Origin: Cymbomonas tetramitiformis
Lineage: Eukaryota; Chlorophyta; Pyramimonadophyceae; Pyramimonadales; Pyramimonadaceae
Assembly (NCBI GenBank): GCA_001247695.2
Contig: LGRX02034255.1
Coordinates: forward strand, 1-64,000
Direction of reading: 5' to 3'
Length of the DNA: 64,000 nt
The number at the start of each line of letters is the position of its first letter. Within the stretch, counting starts at the first letter, position 1. Positions 34,089 through 45,815 of this stretch are shown piece after piece. The notes beneath the pieces are model-generated. The model was given only the letters and a program-made list of their open reading frames with translations. It ran no database searches and was not told where the DNA came from. The position numbers and the translations under genes were made by a program.

Positions 34089-34864
34089 GAATAAGACGGG
34101 GCTGTGACAAGATACCACCGATGCACACACATCTCAAACCAAATGCAATGCAGTCTGGATAGATGGATGTATGTACTAATCACTGCCACACACGTGAGAT
34201 TGCGCAACTTCACAAAACCCTGCAGTTGATTCCCAGGTATCGGAGTGAGCGAATCCTGACGGCATGCCCCCCGGTGGCTTCACAGTCAATGAATGGATGG
34301 AACCTGTTAGTCGATTCATGCAACCCAATGGTCTGACAATGGAAGATGCATCAAAGCATAAACCAGAAGCAGGCACCGAGGCGCTCCCCGCAGAGATCAA
34401 GGGAGGGGACAGAGCGAGGCTGCCACCCCACCCTGCCTCTCCTTGCAGAGAGAGAGCAGACTAGTCTCCTCCATTCCTCAAGAGGCAGTACCCGCCATAA
34501 AGGTACCAGACGGGCAGCCACACCCAATCACATATTTGCAACCAGCGGCCGTCCCCGTTAACAACGAGGTGCCAGAGCCTCAAATCCCGGTTCATGGACA
34601 CCTCAAGTCCCCTGGGAAGTGCAACAACCAAGAGGCACCGGACAAGAGAGAGAGACCAAACTGCAAAGTCCTTCAAGAGGCAGTATCCGCCAGAAAGGTA
34701 CCAAAGGGACTACAGCCGCACCCCTCATGTAACTTTGAATCATGCGGCCGTCCCCGATTGAACGAGGTGCCAATACCCCACATCCAGGCCTACTTACATA
34801 AGTCCCCCAGCAAGTGTAAAGGCATGAGGTATCAGACAGGAACGAGAGCACACACACGCACATA
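34089..34864. repeat. Diverged repeat units flanking retrotransposon 2
   Basis: 34,100-34,450 is a divergent copy of the ~490-bp unit (cggggctgtgacaagatacc, gcatgccccccggtggc). 34,450-34,860 contains two related segments with aagaggcagtacccgcca / gaggcagtatccgccag and cggccgtccccg. Confidence 0.7.
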
Positions 34865-36325
34865 CTGAACGGCATGAGATCGACCAACAAAAGCCAGCCC
34901 ACCATCATCCCAGTGGATGTGAAAAGCAAATCAAGAGCAGGGCGGGGCCGTGACAAGATACCACAAACGAATACATATTCCCAACCCAAATGCAAAGCAG
35001 CATGGAAACATGATACGATGTGACCGATCGTCGCCAAACAATTGTTGGTCTCTGGGTTACGGAGTAAGCGGACCCTGCTGGCATGCCCCCCAGTGGCTCC
35101 CGGTCGATGGATGGGACCTGTTGGTCCATGGTTATGTCATGAATGCAGTCACACCACACAGCATGGACACCCCATGTCAAAAAAAGAAAACATGCGGGCA
35201 CCTAAGTGCTCCCCACAAAATTCAAGGGAAAACACAGAAGGTGTACTTCACCACCTTCTGCCTCTCCTCGCAGCACGACAGACGAATCTACCGAGCTCTC
35301 CAAGAGGCAGTGCCCGCCAGAATGGCACCACAGGGATAACCGCCACACACGCACATACTGAACGGCATGAGATCGGCCAACAAAAGCCAGCCCATCATCA
35401 TCCCAGTGGATGTGAAAAGCAAATCAAGAGCAGGGCGGGGCCGTGACAAGATACCACAAACTCATACATATTCCCAACCCAGATGCAAGGCAGCATGGAA
35501 GGATGATACGATGTGACCGATCATCGCCCAACAATTGTTGGTATCTGGGTAACGGAGTAAGCGGACCCTGCTGGCATGCCCCCAGTGGCTCCCGGTCGAT
35601 GGATGGGACCTGTTGGTCCATGGTTATGTCATGAATGCAGTCACACCACACAGCATGGACACCCCATGTCAAAAAAAAGAAAACATGCGGGCACCTAAGT
35701 GCTCCCCACAAAATTCAAGGGAAAACACAGAAGGTGTACTTCACCACCTTCTGCCTCTCCTCGCAGCACGACAGACGAATCTACCGAGCTCTCCAAGAGG
35801 CAGTGCCCGCCAGAATGGCACCACAGGGATAACCGCCACACACGCACATACTGAACGGCATGAGATCGGCCAACAAAAGCCAGCCCATCATCATCCCAGT
35901 GGATGTGAAAAGCAAATCAAGAGCAGGGCGGGGCCGTGACAAGATACCACAAACTCATACATATTCCCAACCCAGATGCAAGGCAGCATGGAAGGATGAT
36001 ACGATGTGACCGATCATCGCCCAACAATTGTTGGTCTCTGGGTAACGGAGTAAGCGGACCCTGCTGGCATGCCCCCCAGTGGCTCCCGGTCGATGGATGG
36101 GACCTGTTGGTCCATGGTTATGTCATGAATGCAGTCACACCACACAGCATGGACACCCCATGTCAAAAAAAGGAAACATGCGGGCACCTAAGTGCTCCCC
36201 ACAAAATTCAAGGGAAAACACAGAAAGTGTACATCACCACCTTCTGCCTCTCCTCGCAGCACGACAGACGAATCTACCGAGCTCTCCAAGAGGCAGTGCC
36301 CGCCAGAATGGCACCACAGGGATAA
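34865..36325. repeat. Three tandem ~493-bp units (intact copies of the retrotransposon landing repeat)
   Basis: Units begin with ctgaacggcatgagatcg at 34,865, 35,359 and 35,851 and run to about 36,325. Each holds cagcccaccatcatccc (or catcatc variant), gtgacaagataccac, catacatattcccaaccc, gatgtgaccgatc, gcggaccctgctggc and aggcagtgcccgccag. They are uninterrupted and therefore act as empty-site references for both retrotransposons. Open frames of 129-134 codons in them have no protein family features. Confidence 0.95.
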
Positions 36326-36414
36326 CCGCCTCCCAAAACCCACTTCCACCCGGCGGCCGTCCCCGTTCACAGCGATCCGCCAGTACACACACGCACATAC
36401 ACACAAGACCGGGT

Positions 36415-37190
36415 GGTGAACTATCGGCCACCGGGAGGTGTGTTGCTGGGACACACAGGCAACTGTGGGGATGGGACCCCAAGTAGGAACAGTGCGGCAT
36501 GACAGTTACATCGCAAGTGTGGAGCGCATTGCTCAAGCTCGCGGCCACCTCGCAAGGCAATCAGTGCAAGGGCTCCAGTCACGGGGAGCTGGTGCTGGGG
36601 GTAGAGGGCTACAGGCGCAAGTCCGTGGCGGATGCGCAAGTTTGGATGAGGGCAACCCAGTTTATCATTCTCAGCCCCTTGGGACAGCGCTTGGGCATTC
36701 TGGCTGTGGCGTGGGTGGGCAAGCTCTCTTGAGACCAGGCTGTAGGGGGCAGCGGGGTGATGTGGGATGGGGGCTTGGTGGTGGAGGGGTGGCTCGATTG
36801 GCGGAGGTGAGCCGGCTCCAGAGACACAGCAGCAGTGCGCCGGCAGGACAGCCGCAGAGGGGCTCAGGTGGCCCAGTGAGGCTCAGGGAGCAGAGGGGTG
36901 GTCTTGCGCGTGGGCTTGGTGGTGGAGATATGGCTCGCGCAGCTCGGGGGGCAGGGATGAACCGGCTTCAGGCACAAGGTGGCAGTGTGCTGGCGGTGCA
37001 GATGCAGAGGGGCTCTGGTGGCTCAGCGAGGCTTAGGGGGTCCCATTCTTCACTAGTGAGCACCGGAGAATCTGGATAGGTGTCCCGAAGTGTGTGCTGA
37101 ATCCTTTGATCCCCGGCGTGGGTACATAGTGCAGTCTTCTGTGGCTACGGGGTGCCAAAGGAGTCGCAAGGATAAGCATACATACACGCA
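36415..37190 (+). repeat. Dispersed repeat modules (second copies)
   Basis: 36,415-36,760 matches 25,860-26,210. 36,820-37,185 matches the module at 6,855-7,100 (cagcagtgcgccggcag, ctgaatcctttgatcccc, gctacggggtgccaaagg). Confidence 0.85.
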
Positions 37191-37227
37191 AGATGAGATG
37201 TAACATGCGCCTGCTTATGAATTTGCC

Positions 37228-37405
37228 ATGGCAGAGATGCCGGGCGCCAGGCTGGACAGTGCACAGCCAATCATCATCAACAAGAGTGCCAAGCGCCAGG
37301 CTGGACGGTGCACAGCCAATCATCAACAACAAGAATGCCAAGTGCCAGGCTGGACGGTGCACAGCCAATCACCAACAACAAGAGTGCCAAGCGCCACGTT
37401 CGACT
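37228..37405. repeat. 49-bp tandem repeat (about 3.7 copies)
   Basis: Core gtgcacagccaatcatcaac; copies spaced about 49 bp. Confidence 0.9.
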
Positions 37406-37699
37406 TTGACAGCCTGCTGCTGGTTGCAGGATGACGAATGGTGTTCGGGAGGAGAGATGCGCAGCGGTGCGGAACTGGATGTTGGAAGAATGAGGGGATC
37501 GGCTGCACGCGCGCACTTGGGGTTGTCCAGCCAACGCTGGATGAGCGTGGGGTCGCTGCGAAGAGCGTAGTGAATATGGTCCATGTGGCTCAGCACATGC
37601 TTTAGCGCCTCTTGTTTTACCAGCTTCCGAGTCTGCATAATATTTGCACGGGAAACGCCCGGAGGGTGGAGGGGTTCGAGCAGATCAGCCGTGCGAAGC

Positions 37700-37912
37700 C
37701 TCCAGGGGCCCTCACTCCCAGCCAGCATGCGCTTGGGAGGAGTTGGGCAGGCGCCGGCATCCAGGGGTCCTCACTCCCAGCCAGCATGCGCTTGGGAGGA
37801 GTTGGGCCGGCGCCGGCATCCAGGGGTCCTCACTCCCAGCTAGCATGCGCTTGGGAGGAGTTGAGCAGGCGCCGGCATCCAGGGGTCCTCACTCCCAGCT
37901 AGCATGCGAGCT
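37700..37912. repeat. 59-bp tandem repeat (about 3.6 copies)
   Basis: Core agcatgcgcttgggaggagt; spaced 59 bp. It lies immediately downstream of the Mg2+ transporter stop codon. Confidence 0.93.
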
Positions 37913-37984
37913 GCGCTACTATCAAGTTGGAACTGGAGGCGGATGTCCACGAGTAACCTCCATAAGGCTGAGGGGGGAGCAAGC

Positions 37985-40900
37985 TCAGACGTCTAGAACA
38001 GAGATGCCCAGGAGGTGGTAACACATGATGCCCACCTGCGTGCGCTTAACTCTTCTTGCAGCGCCACTTAGAACCCAGAACAAGCTCCCCGCAGCCAACG
38101 TCGTGCTCCCCATGACCCCCCACGCCAGCCCTGCAGTCGCCTCCAGCCTGTCCCAGCCATTGGTCAGCCACGTCCCAGAGCCGTGTCGAGCAGCCCACCC
38201 GGTCCCCCACCAAATCACCATGCGCTCGGAGGCACCCAGTCGGGTATGGCAGGCGGTGAGAAACGATGTGCACAGAGCAGTGGCAGTGCCGGACCTAGTG
38301 TCACAGTCTATGACGCTGCATGTCGGCTGCGCATTACGCTTCAGGACCCTGGCAGGCCGGGGACCAGATATCGAGGAAAGGGGAGCTGGAAGTGGCGCTG
38401 TTCAGTACCCTGTATCAAGATTCATTCCCCAGAAACCAGCCACTGCACCGCACAGTGCGAAAGACAGCGAGGCCATCGCCATCCGGAGCTCGAGCCTGCA
38501 GATGACGGGGCACCGCGGTCATAGGAAGCGTGGGAAAACAGGTCAAGGGGCATCGTTTGTAAAGGTGATTGAGACTGTTTGCACGGAACGCCCACCATGG
38601 ACTTGCGCGATGCGTGCGGAATGAGGCAGCGGTGGGCATGTGCCACGAGGCAGCTGTGAGCGTGTGCCACCAGGCCGTTTCAAGCATGTGGCATGAAGCA
38701 GCTGTGAACATGCGACATGCGCGGGACAGGTTGGCTTTTCTTCCGCCTTTGCATTGCAAATCAATGGCGATCTGTTATCAAACTACTGAGGGGACCGGCG
38801 ACCGGGAGGCTCACCGCAAAATCTGATTCCGCTCATTAGCGAGACTGAGATTGAGCAGCTCCCGAGACGACCTGCACACCGGTGCGTTGCCTACCACCCG
38901 GGACTCATGCGGTCTAGGCATACGATGCCAAATCAATCGAAAACTCACTGCAGTTCACTCTCTTTCACTGCAGCGCCGCAGAGTCGGATCACCTCGTGCT
39001 CGGGCGGAACCGCATTGAGGAGGGCTGCAGGTCGGCGCACCCGGTCCCACCACTGACTTGGGATGGAGGGGGGCGTACGCAATCCTGCCGCTGAGGTCAC
39101 CCAGCTGGTCATCGAGGTTGTCCAGGCGCGAGCTGAAGTTCTCGAGCAGCAGCTCCACCTCGTCATGATTGATGACCAGGGTGTTCCCATCTCCCCTCGA
39201 ATTATGTGTTTGTTGCAGGGAGAGGCACAGCATCTGCAATGCAGCCGTGTTAACCCTGAGCCTTAAACCCTGAATCTTACGTGGCGCACCAGATGCAGAC
39301 GGTAGGGTGGCTTCCACACAGTTGGGGTAGGTGCAAAGAATGGCGTAGGCAGATTAGATAGTTACATGAGTAAGGAAGGGGCTAGTTAAAGAAAAGTCGA
39401 GCCTTTAGAGAGGATTTCGCCCAGAGTAGGGCCCGATCTGAGGGAAAGTCGGACCGGGAGTGAGGGCTGACTAGTTCGGGTGACCCGAGCCGGGGTGGGT
39501 GAAAGGGGTGCTGTAGGGGGGGGTTAAGAAAGGGCAAGCAGATGACAAAGCTAATAAACGCGAAAGCAACTGCACCGTCCGATCTAAGTTGTGCTCATGA
39601 CACATTAGCATCCTTCCCACAAGATCTTCGGTGACGATGGCACCGCCGGTAGACAAGGGTGGCACCTATCACGGAGACGAGGGGTTGGAGGGAGCGGGGC
39701 TAGCGGCAGTGAAAAGGAAATAATGAGAAAAGGAACCACCTCCAGATCCTCATCGTTACTGATCAGCGACTTTAAGATGTCGTTCACACGCTGGCAGCAT
39801 GGCACCCGCATCGCCCTCGAGTCAGCTGCATCGAGAGACCCAAGGCTGCTACAACAGGAGAGAGAGGGGAAGGTGGTGGATAAGCATTGGATTTCCGAAA
39901 AACAGAAAGTGCTCTGATTTTATAGCGCCCCGAGCGTGCTCACCGGCAGAATCGAGAGGAACGGAGAGAGGGAGGAAACAGGAGGGGGTCAGTGAGGGAG
40001 AAGCATAAGCTCGCGCCACCTGGGCGCGGATACGGAGCTTGCGGACTTGATTTTCGAGGGGTAGAAGCCTCGCCAGAATGTCACTACGGCTGTGCTCCAC
40101 GCCCTTATCTGACTCCTCCTCCCACAACCTCCCTCAGCAACCCTCCTGCCACACATTGAGGGCATCATGCGCAGAACTCCACTGCATTCCGGGACCACAG
40201 CACCATGCCACGTGGCAGAATATACATGCTGCTTATAGTCAGAGGAAGGCCGCACAAACCCCACACACCTTCCATGTGGTGCATGTGCTCAAGCTCCTGG
40301 GATATCATGCGGTTCCACCGCAGCCAGCTCTGTTCGAAGAAGCCGCATGTCTCGTCCAGCACCGCCTCAAGCACTGCTAGCTCGAACGTCCCTCCAATGC
40401 CCTGCTGACGCTGCGGCACCCGATCCCATCTTCCCCCTTCATGGTAGCATCGCCGCAACAGGAGAGAGCGAGGATGCCAGCGGCCCGCTCGGCTGGCGCC
40501 CCATCATCCACTCCACATCGTTACTCTATGGTAGCATTGTCGCAACAGGAGAGGGCGAGGATGCCAGCGGCCCGCTCGGCTGGCGCCCCATCATCCACTC
40601 CACATCGTTACTCTATGGTAGCATTGCCGCAACAGGAGAGAGCGAGGATGCCAGCGGCCTGCTTCGGCTTCCCACCACAGCGCCCTCCATAAAGGCTGAG
40701 GAAGGGTTTCCGGAGCTTGCCTCGAGAACTTGCTGGGATTGTAGAATATCCACCACCGAGCGCTCCACCACCTGCGTCAAGCATTCCCTTATAGCAGCAT
40801 TTGGATGGCATGGAACCCACTTTCCGAGCACGTCAGCGGCGAGTGGCCGGCTGAGCGCAGCTGCGGCATGCATGGCTCGGGGGAGCGAGCAAGCGAGCAT

Positions 40901-41851
40901 CACCTTGATGGCCGGGTGCCCGTCTTCCAGCAGGATGAGCCGCTCGTTGGAGCAATAGCCTTTGAAGAGCTCGAGCCGAAAGAGGAAGAAATCGGGCTTC
41001 ACCACGATGCTTGAGAACTGCTGCCCTGGGGACCGCAGGTTGCGCAGGTACCTGTGCGCGAGGCGCGGCGAGGGCCCTCACCACAGACCGCTGCAGGGGA
41101 GTTGCACCCAGACACCTGGAGGCCGGGCAGTTGCACCCAGACACCTGGAGGCCGGGGTGGAGACGCCCGGTGCACGGACATGCACCTCCGCGCCTTCTGA
41201 GAACGCCGCAGAGCGCTTCTCACAGCGCTCTCTTGACTGAGTGCGTCTGAGAGTCTCGCTGGCTTCGCCTGCTGAGTGTACACGTGGACGAAAACACAAG
41301 CAGCACAAATAGATAGCAGTCAGATATCACTGAAAGTGGAGATCAAAGGGCACCAACTTGTTTATTGTTACTTTTACCGCATGCATACTGCGGCAGCGGA
41401 GCAGGTTTTCTTAGACGTTTCAGCAATACACTGTCTGAATATTGCTGTGGCATGATATTTCACTGGAGCGATCGAGAGCCAGTCTTCCTATATTAAGTTG
41501 CCGACGCGAGTACTTTGATAGAGAGACAAAAATAGACGAGGCCAGAACCCGATCTCCTGGGCGTTTCAGGACGATGCCTCAGCGAGCCCTCTCCCCGCTG
41601 GGCAGGCATGGATTGGCGACGCCGTATTCGTGAAATGGAGAGGAGGTCGGGGATCGCAAACCAGAGCTCTCAAAGCACCTTGGCTGCAGTCCAAACTCTT
41701 GAGATAGCCTCGTAGGAGTAATTTCGTACTCCCTTGTGGCTCCGTCCCGGTTTATTTCGCGCACTCGTAGCAACTCGTCGTGACGCGCAGGGTGAAGGCT
41801 GTGCAGGCTTTTACTTGCCGCCGGCGCTGCAGGGCGGCGGCGGAACAGCAT
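37985..41851 (-). CDS. MRS2-like: MRS2/CorA-type magnesium transporter, complete
   Basis: Nine exons (minus strand) join in phase to a 351-residue protein: 41,851-41,679; 41,051-40,904; 40,401-40,269; 40,108-40,020; 39,790-39,740; 39,233-39,079; 38,871-38,815; 38,495-38,409; 38,147-37,985. ATG at 41,851. Family landmarks in order: EYEITPTRLSQEFGLQPRYLR (N-terminal beta region), FRLELFKGY, GTFELAVLEAVLDETC, a coiled coil (RLLPLENQVRKLRIRAQRV, ILKSLISNDEDLE), VELLLENFSSRLDNL, NLSLANERNQILRLEL, then TM1 ending in the diagnostic GMN (AVAGFWGMNLDTG) and TM2 (GVMGSTTLAAGSLFWVLSG) with a basic tail. It should form a pentameric Mg2+ channel in an organelle or vacuolar membrane; the Arg-rich start suggests organelle targeting but does not prove it. 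The 57-nt seventh exon was found because exactly 19 family residues were missing. The link between exons 2 and 3 is the least certain. All donors are GT. Confidence 0.9.
40440..40672. repeat. 87-88-bp tandem repeat inside Mg2+ transporter intron
   Basis: The string atggtagcat recurs at about 40,441, 40,529 and 40,616 with aggatgccagcggcc in each unit (2.6 copies). It lies in the intron 40,402-40,903. An open minus frame of 130 codons overlaps it but has no MRS2 features beyond the exon. Confidence 0.93.
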
Positions 41852-43059
41852 TGCAAGGTCAGTGCAAACGTCTTTTATGAAGCTCAGAGGATCGCGCAGA
41901 GAAAATAGCAAGACCACACTGCCGAAGCCGGGGCGAGACTTGTTTATGAATAGATTCACACAGGCCTTTACGCGTGGAGCCCCACGCTCCTCGCACAACG
42001 CTGCAGCTCGATTCCAAGCCGGGACGAGCTGGAGGATCATCCGACTTCACAGTTTAGTGCAAGTAAGCCGTTACAGAACTTTAGTGAAAGCGGGCTATTG
42101 GCGTTTCGAAGTCGGGTGGAGAGGTATCGGTAAGCTCGGAGAAGATATCTCCAGCTGGACTCGCCAAAATCAGAGCAAAACGAGAATATATACCTGTCCA
42201 TGAATTCGGGCCCAATAACGCGAACTGCATGGTTGGGACTTGAGTCGCGCGCGTACATACGGTCGACCGCGAGGAGAGCAGCCACCGAGCACCTGTTGCC
42301 TGAGACAACCAAACCCTGACCACTTTTTCACAACTCGTCATACATTGGAAGCAGAGCTAGCGAAGCATTATAAAGCCCCACATGTGAAGGGCTAAATATC
42401 TGGGCGAATTCTAAACTCACGAGTGTTCGTGCTGGAATGCGATTTTAGATATGCATGACATGCACCCCTTTTTACCACCATCGATGCACGAAACAAGCGT
42501 TGATAACTGAGAGCATAGTCGGCGAGGTACCTGCAAGACACGCAACGCCATGCCTCTCGGTAGCTTCCCAGAGGCCAGATACTTTTGATGTTCCTGATCA
42601 GGGCTTGCGGTCGAGAGCCCGAGTGCAAAGCGCTGGCAGAAAAATCTGTCCTCACGGTAGTCCACGAGTTACCCAACTGAGCGCTACTCAAGCTGTACAG
42701 TGTCACTGCGGGTGCGTTGAGTCGGACGATCCCACGAACTCGAATAATGGTTGCAAGCGAAGGGTTCCTCGACTGAACTCTCAAGCGAAGGGTTCCTCTA
42801 CTGAATTGGAGAACTCTCAGTAAGTAGCCAGACGAGAGCCGATTTTGCATTTTGGGGGATTTTAATTTTTCTATCGGGGAAAAAGTCGAAGATTCCCCCT
42901 CTTTGAAAAATTGGGATTATGACATCCCCATACTAATATATCTCTATGACGTGCGACCCCCCAGCTGAGGGGGGTGACCCAGTGCCCTGAGCTGTACGTA
43001 CAGTGGTCGGCGTAGTGAGTGGTGGTGCGTGATGGAAGAAGTGATATTGCTAACCACTA

Positions 43060-43147
43060 GAGCTATGGGGTCTAGCTAGATGGTCTAGACGGTTGTTTCC
43101 AACCTATACAACCGTGACACCAGGGGTTCGACTCCTGGTGTCCGCTA
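43060..43147 (+). other. tRNA-like fold with B-box-like sequence
   Basis: Contains a D-arm-like hairpin (tctag...ctaga with gatgg in the loop), a cggttg...caaccg stem and a ggttcgactcc loop inside a long hairpin (gacaccagg...cctggtgtc). The acceptor stem does not pair and the spacing is wrong for a tRNA. Confidence 0.3.
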
Positions 43148-43699
43148 TGATATTGAGGACGTCCTAGTGCGGTGGTGTGCAAACCACACGTCGACCGGAC
43201 ATGGATGAAGGGAGTTTACAAGAGGTTGCTCGCTGGGGGCTTCGTGTAGGAATGATAAAAACATCATCACAGATCGTGGTGGTAAATAGTGGGGTACGGG
43301 GGGTCTAAGCCGGCATAAACCCGGAGCACCTGCGGTTTAAACTCCGGTTTAAACCTTTTTTGGCCGCCGCGGTTAAAATCGGTGTTACGGGTTAGCATAC
43401 TTAAGGACCTTTACCATATTTAAGGACTTGAGACTTAATAAATAAACATAGGATTTTTGATACGATACTCGTATGTACTTGACGACGGGAGTAGACCCGG
43501 TGGCGATGTTGATGTTGGTTTCCTGGGTCACTCTAACATACCACCATGCGCGGCGAAACTTTCCTCGGATTTAGACGACCCTGCTGGTGTCATAGTGAAC
43601 TACAAACTTTTGGAGCAGACGAGAGTCATGTGACAAGAAGCAAGAAATATATATATGGATATATATATATATATATATAGCCTTTCTCGTCGGGGCGGG

Positions 43700-43805
43700 G
43701 GCGGGGAGTGCGGGAGGGCGGGGGGGGTCTGGGGACCCCCAGAACCCCCTCCCCCACCCCCCTCCCCTCCTAGGAGGGGAGGAGGGGGAGGAGGGAGGAG
43801 GGGGA
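43700..43805. repeat. G-rich/C-rich imperfect palindrome
   Basis: gggggtctggggaccccc is followed by cccctcccctcctaggaggg and aggagggggagg, able to form strong hairpins or G-quadruplexes. Confidence 0.75.
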
Positions 43806-44255
43806 GACACAAACCATAACCTCTCTCTGTCTCTCACTCTTCTCTCTTCACATGATGGATGATTAGGGATGCTGTGATACTCATGTCGTATTTATATCAT
43901 AGATCCTGAGTTTATTGATATTGTGATGCTGTGATATTGCGTCATGTCGTGATATTGTGATGTCGCATTTATACCATAAATCCCGAGTTAATTGATATTG
44001 CGTGATGTCGATGTCGTGATATTGTTATTGGTAATTATAGAAATGCATTCTTCCTCGTGATATTGTGATACATTACCTCTGACCTTTATCGTCTTGGCAT
44101 CAAGTAAATTACCTTACTACCTCTGACCTTTATAATCTTGGCACCAAGTAAATTACCTTACTTACTTACTACCTCTGACCTTTATAATCTTCACCCAAAC
44201 CAAATTACCTACCTCTGACCTTTATAATCTTCACCCAAACCAAATTACCTTACTT

Positions 44256-45363
44256 AGTCAATCAGCAGCAGCAGCAGCAGCAGCAAAGCTCGAATCCCAA
44301 CGGGCGATACAGTCGAATGTTCCATCTCACGATCGCCAGACGCTAACGATGACAGTGCCACAACAGTCGCGTGTATGTACCACGACGCCACCCACGCGTT
44401 ATGGCATGGCATGCTGGGAAGCAAAAAGCAAAGCACTGTCGCGCACATGATCCTGCGGTCATATGCTGTAATGGCGATATCCATGTTAACATCGCATGGT
44501 AAGTAATCGTGCTGTCCAAAAAGATCGACGCCTAGTGGAGATCGCATATTTGTGATCGACAGCGCCTAGTACTTAGTCAATCAGCAGCAGCAGCAGCAGC
44601 AGCAGCAAAGCTCGAATCCCAACGGGCGATACAGTCGAATGTTCCATCTCACGATCGCCAGACGCCAACGATGACAGTGCCACTGCAGTCGCGTACATTT
44701 ATCGCGACGCCACCCACGCGTTATGGCATGGCATGCTGGGAAGCAAAAAGCGAAGCACTGTCGCGCACATGATCCTACGCGGTCAGATAGTGTAATGGCG
44801 AAAATGATTTAAACATCGCATGGCCGACGCGATGTTCGGAAATCAGATAGATTCGCTTTTACATTGCATAGCAGACGCGAGGATCGAGAAATGTCAAATC
44901 GTTAATGGAATGGCGGACTCGATGTTCATGTTCGGATCTCTCGAGTGCGCCACGTCGGCAAGATAAATAATCCCATCGACCGTCAGATGCGCCTAGTGGA
45001 GATCTTAATTTAAGATCGACCGGGCCTAGTACATAGTCAATCAGCAGCAGCAGCAGCAGCAGCAGCAAAGCTCGAATCCCAACGGGCGACGCAGTCGAAT
45101 TTTCGATCTCACGCTCGCCAGACGCCAACGATGACAGTGCCACTGCAGTCGCGTACATTTATCGCGACGCCACCCACGCGTTATGGCATGGCATGCTGGG
45201 AAGCAAAAAGCGAAGCACTGTCGCGCACATGATCCTGCGGTCATATGATGTAATGGTGATATCCATGTTAACATCGCATGGTAATTAATCGCGCTGTCCA
45301 AAAAGATCGACGCCTAGTGGAGATCGCATATTTGTGATCGACAGCGCCTAGTACTTAGTCAAT

Positions 45364-45396
<33 letters not shown>

Positions 45397-45815
45397 ACCT
45401 CGAATCCCAACGGGCGACGCAGTCGAATTTTCGATCTCACGATCGCCAGACGCCAACGATGACAGTGCCACTGCAGTCGCGTACATTTATCGCGACGCCA
45501 CCCACGCGTTATGGCATGGCATGCTGGGAAGCAAAAGGCAAAGCACTGTCGCGCACATGATCCTGCGGTCAGATGATGTAATGGCGAAAATGATTTAAAC
45601 ATCGCATGGCCGACGCGATGTTCGGAAATCAGATAGATTCGCTTTTACATCGCATAGCAGACGCGAAGATCGAGAGATGTCAAATCATTAATGGAATGGC
45701 AGACTCGATGTTCATGTTCGGATCTCTCGAGTGCGCCACGTCGGCAAGATAAATAATCCCATCGACCGTCAGATGCGCCTAGTGGAGATCTTAATTTAAG
45801 ATCGACCGGGCCTAG
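44256..45815. repeat. ABAB higher-order repeat with CAG runs
   Basis: Four units start at agtcaatcagcag: 44,256, 44,578, 45,036 and 45,357. Lengths alternate about 322 and 457 bp: A units end with gatcgcatatttgtgatcgac, B units carry a longer tail with gatgttcggaaatcag and gatcttaatttaagatcgac. Each starts with a CAG run of 7, 8, 8 and 10 repeats. Minus-strand poly-Cys frames are artefacts of the CAG runs. Confidence 0.93.

Larger units (their letters stand above)
41852..44255. other. Gene-poor stretch upstream of the Mg2+ transporter
   Basis: No conserved coding signal found. Contains an at microsatellite (43,650-43,679), a strong G-rich/C-rich inverted segment (43,700-43,805) and short repeats of acctctgacctttataatct (44,070-44,250). 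Confidence 0.5.

Noticed and set aside
34950..36325. Repeated 129-residue frames in the tandem ~493-bp units
   Set aside because: They coincide with a repeat unit, shift between copies and show no domain or codon signature.
40613..40903. Extension of Mg2+ transporter exon 2 through the whole open frame
   Set aside because: The sequence after GHPAIK loses MRS2 similarity and a GT donor is present; kept as intron, though this boundary is the least certain.
44254..45602. Minus-strand frames ending in poly-Cys or poly-Leu
   Set aside because: Translation of CAG runs in a satellite repeat; no other protein features.
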